64,000 nucleotides of DNA from Microvirga vignae (GTDB lineage: Bacteria; Pseudomonadota; Alphaproteobacteria; Rhizobiales; Beijerinckiaceae), in assembly GCF_001017175.1 (NCBI RefSeq), contig NZ_LCYG01000019.1, positions 62,001-126,000 on the forward strand. Reading direction: 5' to 3'. Positions 32,298-39,941 of the stretch are shown here, piece by piece (position 1 is the stretch's first letter; every line of letters starts with the position of its first letter). The notes under the pieces are model-generated. The model had not been told where the DNA came from and searched no databases. It saw nothing but the letters and a program-made list of their open reading frames with translations. A program made the translations under genes and the position numbers.

Positions 32298-34256
32298 TCA
32301 TGGTGTTTGATGCCCTTCGCGTCGAGGAGGTGCAACGGAGGAAACATGGCCGACTATGGGAACGGGCGTTGTTTTCGGCGCAGAGCACAAGTTGGTCATC
32401 TGCACGAGACCGTATCCGAACGTGGTGTCCCGACCAGGCGCGCCGAGATCCCGCGTGGTGTCTTGCAAGTGTTTCTCTAGTCTCTCAGCATCTATCTCCG
32501 CGTTATTGGCCAGCATCATCGCCATGGCGGCTGACACGAAGGGTACGGCAAAGGACGTTCCGCTCCTTACCGCGCTTCCTCCCTTCGATTGAGCCGTCCG
32601 GATCTCGACACCCGGAGCCGCGAAAGCAACATATGAACCGCGGGTTGCACGCCGATAGACGTTGAGCTGGCGATCCACTGCTGTCACGCCAATGACGCCG
32701 GAATAGGCCGCCGGATAGGATGGCTCGGCTCCGGCTCCGTTGTTTCCGACTGCCGCTACAAGGACGATTCCCTGTGCATGGGCGGCCTCTATCGCTGCCT
32801 CGAGAACCTTGTTCGGTGGCCCTGACAGGCTGAGGTTGACGACCTTCACGCCACGATCGGCGAGAGCCTCCAGGGCGCTGACAAGGGACACGACGTCGGA
32901 CCTGTCAGCCGTACCGTCTCCCTTGGAAAAGGCATCAACGGCGATGAGGTTCGCCCGCGGAATCAGCCCAGGCGTCATGCTCCCCGGCCGTCCGACGAGG
33001 AGCGCGGCGATAGCAGTGCCATGATCAAGAGAGGAACTGCTCCCGGGTTCCTTGGAGATGTTCAACAATTCGATCGACTGGCCCTTGAGGGCCTCATGCT
33101 CAAGATCAATGCCGGTGTCGATGAGACCGATGAGCGGCGGCGCCTCGCAGGCATCAACCGCTATTGGCTTCCAGCCTACGAGTGCGGAAGCTTCACAACC
33201 AGGGGCGGCACATTCGGAATCTCCATCCGTATAATAGTAGGAGTCCGCATCGGTAGATGCCTTGAAGTTGACCCTCCGCACGGCCCGCTCGGCCTCTACG
33301 ATGGACATGCCCGCAGGAACGCCCAGCCGAACGATACGCGGAGCGATGAGGCCGCGCGTCTGAGACCTGACCTGCAGGCCTGATGCCGCCAGCCTAGCCA
33401 ATTCCTGTTCAGAGAGGCCGGAGACGACAATTGAGTTCGGCGCCTGCCGGGGCTTGGATGGCGAACCAATCAACTCTGGGCGATCGTTCGTGATTGTGGA
33501 GGCGGCACGTTCGGCCGCGGATGGCTGAGCGGATCGAACTGCACGAGAGCCCTTGACTGACTCCGGCGTGTCTCGAGCGACCAAGTCAGGGGCAGTCTTT
33601 CCATTGTCACGCGTAATGCTGCCCTTCGCGATTTGTCCTCTCCTGGTCTCCTTAGATTCCTTGTTCCTCTTACCGGCTGCGACGCTCCGGCCTGGAACCG
33701 AAGGCTTGGCACTTGGCACGGCTCCAAGATGAATCTTTCTCATCGTCCCGCCTTTCCAAGATTTCGGCTCCTTAGCGAATCCAGCCGCTTTCTTGCCCGT
33801 CGAGTTCGATGCGTTCAAAGAGTGCCCCGGCGCCTCCCCTGCCGGACCGCTCCCGGTACTCTGATTGCCGCTCCTGCTGCCCTGCCCGGCACTGCTGCCA
33901 CTAGAGGAACTTCTTCCACCGTTACTCGCGCCGCTGCTCGTCCCACCAGCTCCGTTGCTCGCACCCGAATTCCCTTTTCCGGAGTTCCCGTTTCCGGAAC
34001 CACCAGCGTTTCCGCTGCTGCCTCCGGCATTTCCTTGGGCGCCACCATTGTGGCCCCCCCCATTGCCGCCTCCGTTCCCATTTCCAGAATTGCCTTTTCC
34101 ACCAGCGTTTCCGTTTCCACCACCTGGCTTAGCGATGGCTGTCGATGGGGTAAGTTGGAGGTCAGCACGTGAACCATGATCGAAGCGGAATTGAACGGGT
34201 GCCGCAACAGCTACACCTCCGGCTACCATCACGAGATATCGCCACCAACGTGCCAT
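32298..34256 (-). CDS. S8 (subtilisin-like) serine peptidase with Gly/Asn/Ser-rich N-terminal region
   Basis: 652 residues. An N-terminal hydrophobic segment (YLVMVAGGVAVAAPV) acts as signal or anchor. Residues about 44-130 are almost only Gly, Asn, Ser and Ala in short imperfect GNGGGN/GNAGG repeats, then a basic linker (about 160-270). The C-terminal peptidase domain (about 375-630) has the complete triad: Asp in IGLIDTGID, His in LDHGTAIAALLVG, Ser in SGTSFAVPF, plus the oxyanion Asn in AAVGNNGAG. It should be secreted or surface-exposed. It is transcribed away from an ECF sigma/anti-sigma pair with a 301-bp gap between them, a pairing that suggests it is either a target of the sigma factor or involved in its activation. 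Confidence 0.88.
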   Translation of the reverse strand: MARWWRYLVMVAGGVAVAAPVQFRFDHGSRADLQLTPSTAIAKPGGGNGNAGGKGNSGNGNGGGNGGGHNGGAQGNAGGSSGNAGGSGNGNSGKGNSGASNGAGGTSSGASNGGRSSSSGSSAGQGSRSGNQSTGSGPAGEAPGHSLNASNSTGKKAAGFAKEPKSWKGGTMRKIHLGAVPSAKPSVPGRSVAAGKRNKESKETRRGQIAKGSITRDNGKTAPDLVARDTPESVKGSRAVRSAQPSAAERAASTITNDRPELIGSPSKPRQAPNSIVVSGLSEQELARLAASGLQVRSQTRGLIAPRIVRLGVPAGMSIVEAERAVRRVNFKASTDADSYYYTDGDSECAAPGCEASALVGWKPIAVDACEAPPLIGLIDTGIDLEHEALKGQSIELLNISKEPGSSSSLDHGTAIAALLVGRPGSMTPGLIPRANLIAVDAFSKGDGTADRSDVVSLVSALEALADRGVKVVNLSLSGPPNKVLEAAIEAAHAQGIVLVAAVGNNGAGAEPSYPAAYSGVIGVTAVDRQLNVYRRATRGSYVAFAAPGVEIRTAQSKGGSAVRSGTSFAVPFVSAAMAMMLANNAEIDAERLEKHLQDTTRDLGAPGRDTTFGYGLVQMTNLCSAPKTTPVPIVGHVSSVAPPRREGHQTP

Positions 34257-34363
34257 TAAGGTTCCTCATGGCTCTCTTCCGGTACGCGGGACCTGAAGAA
34301 CCCGTATGAACCGGACAGCATGCGGTACTCTGTTACGAAATACTCGGCAGATATCCGAAACCT

Positions 34364-34385
34364 CCCGCTCTGATTTCAGAGCGGG
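34364..34385. promoter_or_regulatory. 22-bp hairpin-forming dyad in the S8/ECF divergent gap
   Basis: Perfect 9-bp arms CCCGCTCTG / CAGAGCGGG around ATTT, in the 301-bp gap (34257-34557) between the peptidase and the ECF sigma gene. No U-run follows on either strand, so an operator or leader hairpin is more likely than a terminator. It is about 110 bp from the peptidase start and 170 bp from the sigma start. Confidence 0.4.
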
Positions 34386-34480
34386 ACATCCCTGGTGAGG
34401 TTACGCCAGCGCAGAGCGCTAACGATAACGATAAAGTCCGACTTTGTATCCGGTAGTGTCCCGGATCAAACAGACCTGTC

Positions 34481-34486
34481 TATAAT
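34481..34486 (+). promoter_or_regulatory. Candidate -10 box for the ECF sigma gene
   Basis: A perfect TATAAT lies 71 bases before the ECF start at 34558. No convincing -35 hexamer is found 16-18 bases upstream, so the promoter call is tentative. The rest of the 301-bp gap shows only the dyad at 34364. Confidence 0.3.
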
Positions 34487-34557
34487 CATGCAAATTATGG
34501 AGGGAATAAAGCGGGCCGAGATCCGTTTTCAGGAGCAGGGGGCAGCGCGGAGCAGAA

Positions 34558-35049
34558 ATGCCAGCAGCCATCGGACAGGAACTTGTGGCGCTTCTGCCGC
34601 GGCTGAGGCGCTTCGCCTTGGTGCTCTGCCGTTCGCCGTCCCTGGCAGACGATCTCGTGCAGAGCGCTTGCGAGCGGGCGCTGGCCAATGCGGACAGCTG
34701 GGCACCCGGGACGCGCTTCGATGCATGGGTATTCCGCATTCTGCGCAACAATTGGATTGATCACCTGAGACGATTGAGGACCGAGGGCATGAAAGAGGAT
34801 GTCGCAGCGCAGATGGAAATCGTCGGAGATGCCGGTGAAGAGCCGATCCTGAGCAGGTTGCTGCTGGCAGAAGTCCAGCAGATCATTGATACGATGCCGC
34901 CGGAGCAGCGGGAGGTGCTGCTGCTGGTCTGCGTCGAGGATCTCGCCTACCGGGAAGCGGCCGAGGTTTTGGGTGTTCCGATTGGAACAGTGATGAGCCG
35001 TCTCGCACGAGCCCGTAAAAGGCTCGTCGAAATGACGGCTGCCGCCTGA
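34558..35049 (+). CDS. ECF-type RNA polymerase sigma factor
   Basis: 163 residues with only the sigma-2 domain (about 12-75, SLADDLVQSACERAL and FDAWVFRILRNNWIDHLRR for -10 recognition) and the sigma-4 domain (about 105-155, MPPEQREVLLLVCVEDLAY and GTVMSRLARARKRL for -35 recognition), the layout of ECF sigma factors. It redirects RNA polymerase to a stress regulon. A GGAG element precedes the ATG. A putative membrane anti-sigma gene follows after 25 bp, so it is most likely held inactive until a signal arrives. It diverges from an S8 peptidase. The target promoters are unknown. Confidence 0.92.
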   Translation: MPAAIGQELVALLPRLRRFALVLCRSPSLADDLVQSACERALANADSWAPGTRFDAWVFRILRNNWIDHLRRLRTEGMKEDVAAQMEIVGDAGEEPILSRLLLAEVQQIIDTMPPEQREVLLLVCVEDLAYREAAEVLGVPIGTVMSRLARARKRLVEMTAAA

Positions 35050-35074
35050 CGGACGTGACTGCGGAGAGATGCTG

Positions 35075-35842
35075 ATGGCGCAACTTCACTTTAGCGATGA
35101 GATCCTCATGGCCTTCGCGGATGGGGAACTCGATGAGCCGGTCGCTGCCACGGTCGAGCAGGCTATGGCCAGCGACTTGGCAGTCGCCAAGCGGGTTGCC
35201 GAGTTCCTGCGCAGTCGACATCTCATCCGGTCAGCATTCCCCAGCGAGACGGCATCCGACGTTCCTCCTGAACTGCGGGCCGCGGTACAGGCCCAGGTCG
35301 ATCGTTTCGAGAGACACGCCACTCAGCCGACTTCATCTGGAGGAGGCCAAGCCTCGCAGAGCGTGCCTTCCTCAGGAAGGTGGCGCCTCGGGATGGCTCT
35401 GGCTGCCAGCCTCGCGGCGCTCGCAATCGCGACAGGCGGCTATCTGGCTGGCCGACAGGGACTTCAGCCTTCATCCTCTGGCCCAATAGCAAACCTCACG
35501 GCTCCTGAAGTCAACCGTACCCTCAGCGAAAGCCCCTCAGGACAGGACCAGGATTTACCCTTCGGACGAATGCGGGTGATCTCAACATTCCGCATGGCGA
35601 ACGGTCCCCTATGTCGGGAATTCCAGCTCCAAATGCCCTCTGGAACTTCCAATGCGGTTGCCTGTCGCGATCACGATTGGGTGATCACCTTCGCAACCGC
35701 GTCGGCCCCAACGAACGATCCCTATGTTCCAAGTGGCGGAGCGGATCTCATGGCAAGCTACCTTCAGAACGCTGGCGCTGGCGAGCCGCTTCTTGGTTCA
35801 GCTGAGATGAAGGCATTGAGCGAGGCTCAGCCTCAGAGATGA
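35075..35842 (+). CDS. Putative membrane-bound anti-sigma factor
   Basis: 255 residues: a cytoplasmic N-terminal helical region (about 1-55, EILMAFADGELDEPVAATVE), a linker, one membrane helix (LGMALAASLAALAIATGGYLA, about 104-124) and a periplasmic part of about 130 residues. The LMAFADGELD element is common at the start of anti-sigma factors. The zinc-binding HxxxCxxC motif of ZAS-type proteins is absent and the N-terminal part has no Cys. GGAGAG precedes the ATG at 35075 by six bases; an ATG at 35069 overlaps that site. Position behind the ECF gene is the main argument for the role. The periplasmic domain (CREFQLQMPSG, CRDHDWVITF) may be the signal sensor or the protease target. Confidence 0.8.
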   Translation: MAQLHFSDEILMAFADGELDEPVAATVEQAMASDLAVAKRVAEFLRSRHLIRSAFPSETASDVPPELRAAVQAQVDRFERHATQPTSSGGGQASQSVPSSGRWRLGMALAASLAALAIATGGYLAGRQGLQPSSSGPIANLTAPEVNRTLSESPSGQDQDLPFGRMRVISTFRMANGPLCREFQLQMPSGTSNAVACRDHDWVITFATASAPTNDPYVPSGGADLMASYLQNAGAGEPLLGSAEMKALSEAQPQR

Positions 35843-35940
35843 GGCACGGCGATCGTCCGCAAATTCGAAAATTACCACAGCTTCTGGAATAAGTCGGGCC
35901 GCCATCCGTTCTGCATTCAGGCAGGCGAAGGAGGTCCACG

Positions 35941-36312
35941 ATGCGGATACTGCTCATCCTGATCTTTGCCGTGTTCTCTCTGGGTGCCATGGCGACCTTC
36001 GAAGGGGCCAGAAAGACTCCTGATAACTCCGGTTCCAAGCTGGCCAATGCACAGACTGGAACCCTCACCGGAGCCGTCTCTTTCGTCCGAAAAGCCAAGG
36101 CACATCTGTCTGCCGACGGGAGAGCACAGACGTGGTCGGAACCTTCCGCAAGAGGCCAGGACACTCCACGTCTTCAGATAGGCGATGTGCCTCCCGAAGG
36201 AGCCGTGCTCTACGTGGTTCCGAGGCACGAATCCTACCGATACACGATTGTCAATGGACGCCGTGTGATCGTCGACGCGGCCTCACGTCAGATCGTTTAC
36301 GTCATCGAGTGA
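35941..36312 (+). CDS. DUF1236-family exported protein
   Basis: 123 residues. An N-terminal hydrophobic helix (LLILIFAVFSLGAMA) gives a signal peptide or anchor. The C-terminal 45 residues (VPPEGAVLYVVP, YRYTIVNGRRVIVD, RQIVYVIE) form the DUF1236 repeat common in Hyphomicrobiales and of unknown function, predicted to be a small beta-unit in the periplasm. A very strong ribosome site (AAGGAGGT) stands five bases before the ATG. It follows the anti-sigma gene by 98 bp and may belong to the stress regulon. Two more DUF1236 loci lie at 37520 and 38291. Confidence 0.82.
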   Translation: MRILLILIFAVFSLGAMATFEGARKTPDNSGSKLANAQTGTLTGAVSFVRKAKAHLSADGRAQTWSEPSARGQDTPRLQIGDVPPEGAVLYVVPRHESYRYTIVNGRRVIVDAASRQIVYVIE

Positions 36313-36367
36313 TGACTGTTCCGGATCACGCATACACCATCTCCATCCTGAGAACGGAACGATACTC

Positions 36368-37102
36368 ATGTTATTCGATCAAGCTAATCAGGAACAACAA
36401 TTTCTCATGGAGACGGCAAGATCATGCATGACAAGAGTGCATGTTTACGCCACTCCCCTTCTCCGTACGGGAATAGAGCAGATCCTGGATGACGTACGCT
36501 TCGTTGTGGCCAATTCTGCACTTCAGACCACCTCGGAGCGCTCGGCCGCTGATGATACGGCAGCAGATCTTTTCATCGTGGATGAGAATTACCGTCCCCA
36601 TGGAGTCCTCGAACTGATCGCAGAATTGAAGGCCCAGAATGCGGCGGCACGAGTGATCGTTCTTGCCGGCCAATTTGATATCGATGCTGTCATTTCCGCT
36701 CGGCACGCCGGAGCAGACGGGCTCTGTCTCACGACCAGCAGCCGCGATGTCCTGGTCCGTTCGATCGAGCTGGTTATGCTTGGAGAGATTGTGGTTCCGT
36801 CAGAGCTGGCTCTCGCGATCATAGAAGGACGCGTATCCAGCGTGGACTGTCTGCCTGGATCCATCCGTGAGAAACCTATTGGCGCGGCTCCGCGTTTGCC
36901 CTTGTCCAACCGAGAATTTGAGGTGTTGGGCCTGCTCAAAGAAGGAGCGCCCAACAAAGTCATTGCTCGCAGACTTGATCTGGCCGAAGCGACCGTGAAG
37001 GTCCACGTCAAGGCAATCCTCAGGAAGATCGGAGTTCACAATCGGGCTCAAGCCGCTATCTGGGCAGCGTATCACCTGCCGCCCGATGCGGTGATCGAAT
37101 GA
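36368..37102 (+). CDS. LuxR-type response regulator
   Basis: 244 residues: a receiver-like domain (about 20-145, phospho-acceptor probably the Asp in LFIVDENY; VIVLAGQFD as switch strand) and a C-terminal LuxR helix-turn-helix (about 175-238, LSNREFEVLGLLKEGAPNKV, EATVKVHVKAILRKIGV). The HTH core closely resembles the one in the regulator at 20774. The start at 36368 has GGAA eight bases upstream; ATGs at 36407 and 36428 are also possible because the receiver begins only near TRVHVYATPLLRTG. It sits between DUF1236 genes, with a small gene after it. No kinase is encoded nearby. Confidence 0.83.
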   Translation: MLFDQANQEQQFLMETARSCMTRVHVYATPLLRTGIEQILDDVRFVVANSALQTTSERSAADDTAADLFIVDENYRPHGVLELIAELKAQNAAARVIVLAGQFDIDAVISARHAGADGLCLTTSSRDVLVRSIELVMLGEIVVPSELALAIIEGRVSSVDCLPGSIREKPIGAAPRLPLSNREFEVLGLLKEGAPNKVIARRLDLAEATVKVHVKAILRKIGVHNRAQAAIWAAYHLPPDAVIE

Positions 37103-37198
37103 TCAGTGACGACGACACGACGAGCAATTGCTCGATGTCACTCTGGCGTATCAAGTGCGTGAAACGAATATCAACGACACGACGGACTCGAGGGGCCC

Positions 37199-37417
37199 AT
37201 GCTTATTTACAACCTGTTCAGACATAAGGATGAAGTGGACCTGTATTGTGCCGTTCCAGAGGACAGACCGGTTCCGGAGTTCTTAACGGCGGATGACTGG
37301 GAATATGCCCGTGCGCTGGACATCAGGACGCTGTTTGACGCTGACACCCCTGCGAACAGATCCGCAAAGGACGGTGACTTCTTCCTATTCCACCGAAGAC
37401 CACAAGCCGTCGGTTAA
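37199..37417 (+). CDS. Small acidic protein of unknown function
   Basis: 72 residues, soluble, acidic (DEVDLYCAVPEDRPVPEF, TADDWEYARAL) with an aromatic C terminus (DGDFFLFHRR). A GAGGGG ribosome site lies close to the ATG, and a good terminator lies about 60 bases after the stop, both supporting a real gene. No family recognised. It follows a LuxR regulator on the same strand with a 96-bp gap that contains a 14-bp palindrome (37121-37134). Confidence 0.6.
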   Translation: MLIYNLFRHKDEVDLYCAVPEDRPVPEFLTADDWEYARALDIRTLFDADTPANRSAKDGDFFLFHRRPQAVG

Positions 37418-37475
37418 CCCCGAGGACCGATATCCCTTTTGGCCACCTGCCGGCACGATTCCGGTTCTCTACATG

Positions 37476-37508
37476 AGGGGCGGCCGCAGGACCGCCCCTT
37501 CAATTTTC
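37476..37508 (+). terminator. Rho-independent terminator
   Basis: AGGGGCGG-N8-CCGCCCCT followed by TCAATTTT, 58 bases after the stop of the small gene at 37199. The stem is eight GC-rich pairs. It may also stop leftward transcripts from the convergent DUF1236 gene, which ends at 37520. Confidence 0.7.
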
Positions 37509-37519
37509 CGGAATGTCGC

Positions 37520-37924
37520 TTAGCGAATAACCTGCACGATCTTGCGGCTGCCCGGCTCGACCAGCACGGGGGTGTTATTCACCACCGTGTACTTATAGCC
37601 CTTCACCTTATACTGGGCTGGCACCTCGTGATAGGTCACGCCGGATTCCGGCAGAACCGCGCCCACACGCACCTCTTCCTTGTAGGTATAGGACGGCACC
37701 TTCTGGGTCGTCACATACTGGCGGAACTCCGGCTGCTGCTGATCAGCAATACCGCCCGCGATGGCGCCCGTGACGCCACCCACGGCGGCACCGACCGGAC
37801 CGCCGACGACCGCACCGCCGACTGCGCCGGCAGCAGCCCCGGTCGCGGCGCCGGACTGCGCGAAAGCAGCCGCAGGGGCGAGCGATGCGAGGACAACACC
37901 AGCAAGAAGGAACTTCTTCGACAT
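37520..37924 (-). CDS. DUF1236-family exported protein with glycine-zipper segment
   Basis: 134 residues. The signal peptide (FLLAGVVLASLAPAAAFA) is followed by a Gly/Ala glycine-zipper stretch (about 25-62, GGAVVGGPVGAAVGG) that could insert in or pack against a membrane, and a C-terminal DUF1236 unit (YHEVPAQYKVKGYKYTVVN, VLVEPGSRKIVQVIR). Function unknown; probably an outer-envelope protein. AGGAG lies before the ATG at 37924. Its upstream region is AT-rich for this genome. It shares the C-terminal unit with the protein at 35941 and with the broken copy at 38291, so the locus has multiplied this domain. Confidence 0.85.
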   Translation of the reverse strand: MSKKFLLAGVVLASLAPAAAFAQSGAATGAAAGAVGGAVVGGPVGAAVGGVTGAIAGGIADQQQPEFRQYVTTQKVPSYTYKEEVRVGAVLPESGVTYHEVPAQYKVKGYKYTVVNNTPVLVEPGSRKIVQVIR

Positions 37925-38212
37925 GGATAACTCCTGAATTTTAGATTCGGGCTCTCTGCCCGCTGCTCACTCAACTCGACTCGCGCGAAGTAGTTTCAAA
38001 TCAAATATACAATTCACATACCGTTTATGCAGAAGCCACGAGTATGAACACTGGATTAACAGCTCATTTATTCAACATTAAGGCCGCATACTGCTTCCAG
38101 TGATGACATTTGCGAATACACTGCTTCATGGCACCAACTCGCCAGCTGACATTACTCTGGAATCGCAGCATGGGTCTGTCACATCATCTTTGTGGAGCAT
38201 CTCCCAGAGCAA

Positions 38213-38242
38213 TCGGCGGGGTGCGTTGGAGCACCCCGCCGA
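38213..38242 (-). terminator. Terminator-like hairpin behind the broken DUF1236 copy
   Basis: Perfect 12-bp arms TCGGCGGGGTGC / GCACCCCGCCGA around a six-base loop, about 50 bases past the stop of the frameshifted DUF1236 reading frame on the - strand. The following sequence has no long U-run. Its survival suggests the decayed gene was recently a complete transcription unit. Confidence 0.5.
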
Positions 38243-38290
38243 ACTAGGATTGGACATGGAGGATCCTATGGGTTCCGTGTCGGAGCAGAC

Positions 38291-38450
38291 TTATTCGGTG
38301 ACTTCGAGCACCCGGCGGTTTTCAGGCTCGACCATCGCGATCCCATCGCCGATCACCATGTACGATAGGTGCGAAGCTCGGGAACTTCAGTGATGCTGGT
38401 CTGTCGGCCGACTTCCGCGTCGTGCCCGATGCAGGCCCTTTGCCTGAACA
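38291..38450 (-). pseudogene. DUF1236 gene fragment with a frameshift
   Basis: On the - strand one frame reads EVGRQTSITEVPELRTYR and then runs into a stop. Shifting by one base at about 38363-38368 continues as YMVIGDGIAMVEPENRRV and ends LEVTE-stop at 38291. Joined, this is a normal DUF1236 C-terminal unit (compare YKYTVVNNTPVLVEPGSRKI in the neighbour at 37520). No signal peptide or start was recognised upstream, so the fragment is both truncated and shifted. A one-base sequencing error could explain the shift but not the missing N terminus. The interval 37925-38578 (654 bases) holds nothing else convincing. Confidence 0.65.
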
Positions 38451-38578
38451 ACTTAAATTTTTTGATTGCGATCGGAATAAGCCACAATGTCATAGGCGGC
38501 ATTCCTGGTAAGCGTTGCTAGCGCAACCATTATCGCTTTATTGCGTGAAAGTTGGAATTCACCAGGAGTTACTAAATA

Positions 38579-39469
38579 ATGTTGCGAGGGAGAGAGCTGC
38601 CACCATTGGATGCACTCGTCATCTTCGAGGCAGCCGCCCGCCTGGGGAACTTTTCCCGGGCGGGTCTTGAACTTGGACTGACGCAGAGCGCCATAAGTCG
38701 GCAGGTCAACAAGCTTGAGGCTTTTCTCGGCTCCAAGCTGTTCACGCGCACAACCTCCGGCGTACTCCTTACACCGACCGGGCAAACCTATTCCGCAGAG
38801 GTCGGGCGAATCCTCAACGACATCCTGGGGGTGACGGATGGTGTCCGGGCCTGGACTGGTCCGCGCCAAGTTACGATCGCCTGCTCCCGGGCGATCGCGG
38901 ATCTCTGGATCATGCCGCGACTGGGCCGAATGGAGGCTGCTATTCCCAGCCTCGAGCTGCGCCTGCGGGTCACGGATGATGTTCTGCATCTTCGGCTGGA
39001 CGAGTTCGATCTTGCCGTGTTCTATCGGCGGGAGAAACCGGTTGGCGTTGCCGCTACAATCCTGGGGCGTGAGGAGATCATACCCGTTTGCAGTCCTGGG
39101 GCACCAAGGCTCGGAGACACCTTGGATCCGATTCTCCTGTCTATTGAGGACCCTCTCCGAGAGTGGCTCGATTGGCCCGACTGGATAATGGCCGCTCAAG
39201 CCAACCTTCCAACCGCCACGCGGTTCTGGAAACTGGGAGGCTATCAACTGGCTGTCGAGGCGGCTGTCGGCGGACTCGGGATTACACTGGGATGGACTTG
39301 GCTGATCCGTGAGCATTTGAACAGCGGAAAGCTCGTTCCCGCCCACGACTACACTCTGGCCTCGGAAGGATGCTTTTATCTTCTCAGACCCGCAGATCGC
39401 CACCAGCGACGTATTGCGCGCGAAGTCGCTGATTGGCTGATCTCCAGCAATGAAGGAGACGTGTCTTAA
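38579..39469 (+). CDS. LysR-family transcriptional regulator (GcvA-like)
   Basis: 296 residues: a winged HTH (about 8-66, FEAAARLGNFSRAGLELGLTQ, SAISRQVNKLEAFLG) and a periplasmic-binding-like effector domain (about 90-290). The extended start MLRGRELPPLDAL and the early FEAAARLGNF resemble the GcvA subgroup. Such proteins activate or repress a nearby operon when they bind a small metabolite. A weak AGGAG lies 12 bases before the ATG. It is adjacent to the peptide-importer/CocE hydrolase operon, the likely target; a dyad at 39797 is a candidate site. Confidence 0.88.
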   Translation: MLRGRELPPLDALVIFEAAARLGNFSRAGLELGLTQSAISRQVNKLEAFLGSKLFTRTTSGVLLTPTGQTYSAEVGRILNDILGVTDGVRAWTGPRQVTIACSRAIADLWIMPRLGRMEAAIPSLELRLRVTDDVLHLRLDEFDLAVFYRREKPVGVAATILGREEIIPVCSPGAPRLGDTLDPILLSIEDPLREWLDWPDWIMAAQANLPTATRFWKLGGYQLAVEAAVGGLGITLGWTWLIREHLNSGKLVPAHDYTLASEGCFYLLRPADRHQRRIAREVADWLISSNEGDVS

Positions 39470-39475
39470 GAAGAC

Positions 39476-39727
39476 TCAGTTAGGCTGTGTTCGCCGGCTC
39501 CGTGAGCGTGCATACCCGACGATCGTAAAAACAAGCCAAAGCACCTGCGTGATGAACGATGACAAATTGAAATTGAACAGCAGCGAGTAAATGATCGCCA
39601 GTCCCCCGACAGCATTCAATGCGGCATAGCGGGTATCTTCAATCTTCAGCATGCCCATCTGCAGAAGCCCATAGGCCAGTAGATAGGCCGCAACCCCTAT
39701 CAATCCGACGAAATCTGCAGTGCTCAT
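39476..39727 (-). CDS. Small membrane protein, CBU_0592-like
   Basis: 83 residues with three predicted membrane helices (about 5-24, 33-50 and 54-72), ending in a basic tail (YARSRSRRTQPN). The pattern GVAAYLLAYGLLQMG, ALNAVGGLAIIYSLLFNFNL, matches the CBU_0592 family of unknown role. The start at 39727 follows GGAGAG at good spacing; the frame is open to 39769 but has no better site. It is convergent with the LysR gene (6-bp gap) and divergent from the peptide-binding protein gene. Confidence 0.75.
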   Translation of the reverse strand: MSTADFVGLIGVAAYLLAYGLLQMGMLKIEDTRYAALNAVGGLAIIYSLLFNFNLSSFITQVLWLVFTIVGYARSRSRRTQPN

Positions 39728-39796
39728 GGATGCTCTCCACTTCGTGTGAAGCAGAGTGTCTATGAGCAAGTGAGCACACGGCAGGAACGAAAATGC

Positions 39797-39812
39797 CGCA
39801 TAGGGATATGCG
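39797..39812. promoter_or_regulatory. Candidate LysR operator before the peptide-importer operon
   Basis: CGCATA-GGGA-TATGCG, a perfect 6-4-6 dyad between the divergent small membrane protein and peptide-binding protein genes, about 130 bp before the latter. The short dyad with AT-rich inner ends resembles LysR-type sites. Binding by the regulator at 38579 is inferred. Confidence 0.4.
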
Positions 39813-39941
39813 ACAAATTCATGACAATGGTTGAAAATCCTTGCCTTAACCTCCGTCCCGGAGGCCCCGCAGTCATCAACCGGACTGTGAGAAGGTCAAA
39901 AAGAACATCTCAAGATCGATTAAGCACAGGGAACGAGAAAA

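Noticed and set aside
33850..34130. Short repeats that at first looked like a repeat array or CRISPR
   Set aside because: The units are imperfect GGNAAT-like codon repeats in frame inside the S8 peptidase gene; no conserved repeat with unique spacers.
38453..39403. 316-codon leftward frame opposite the LysR gene
   Set aside because: Antisense to a clear LysR regulator; no domain.
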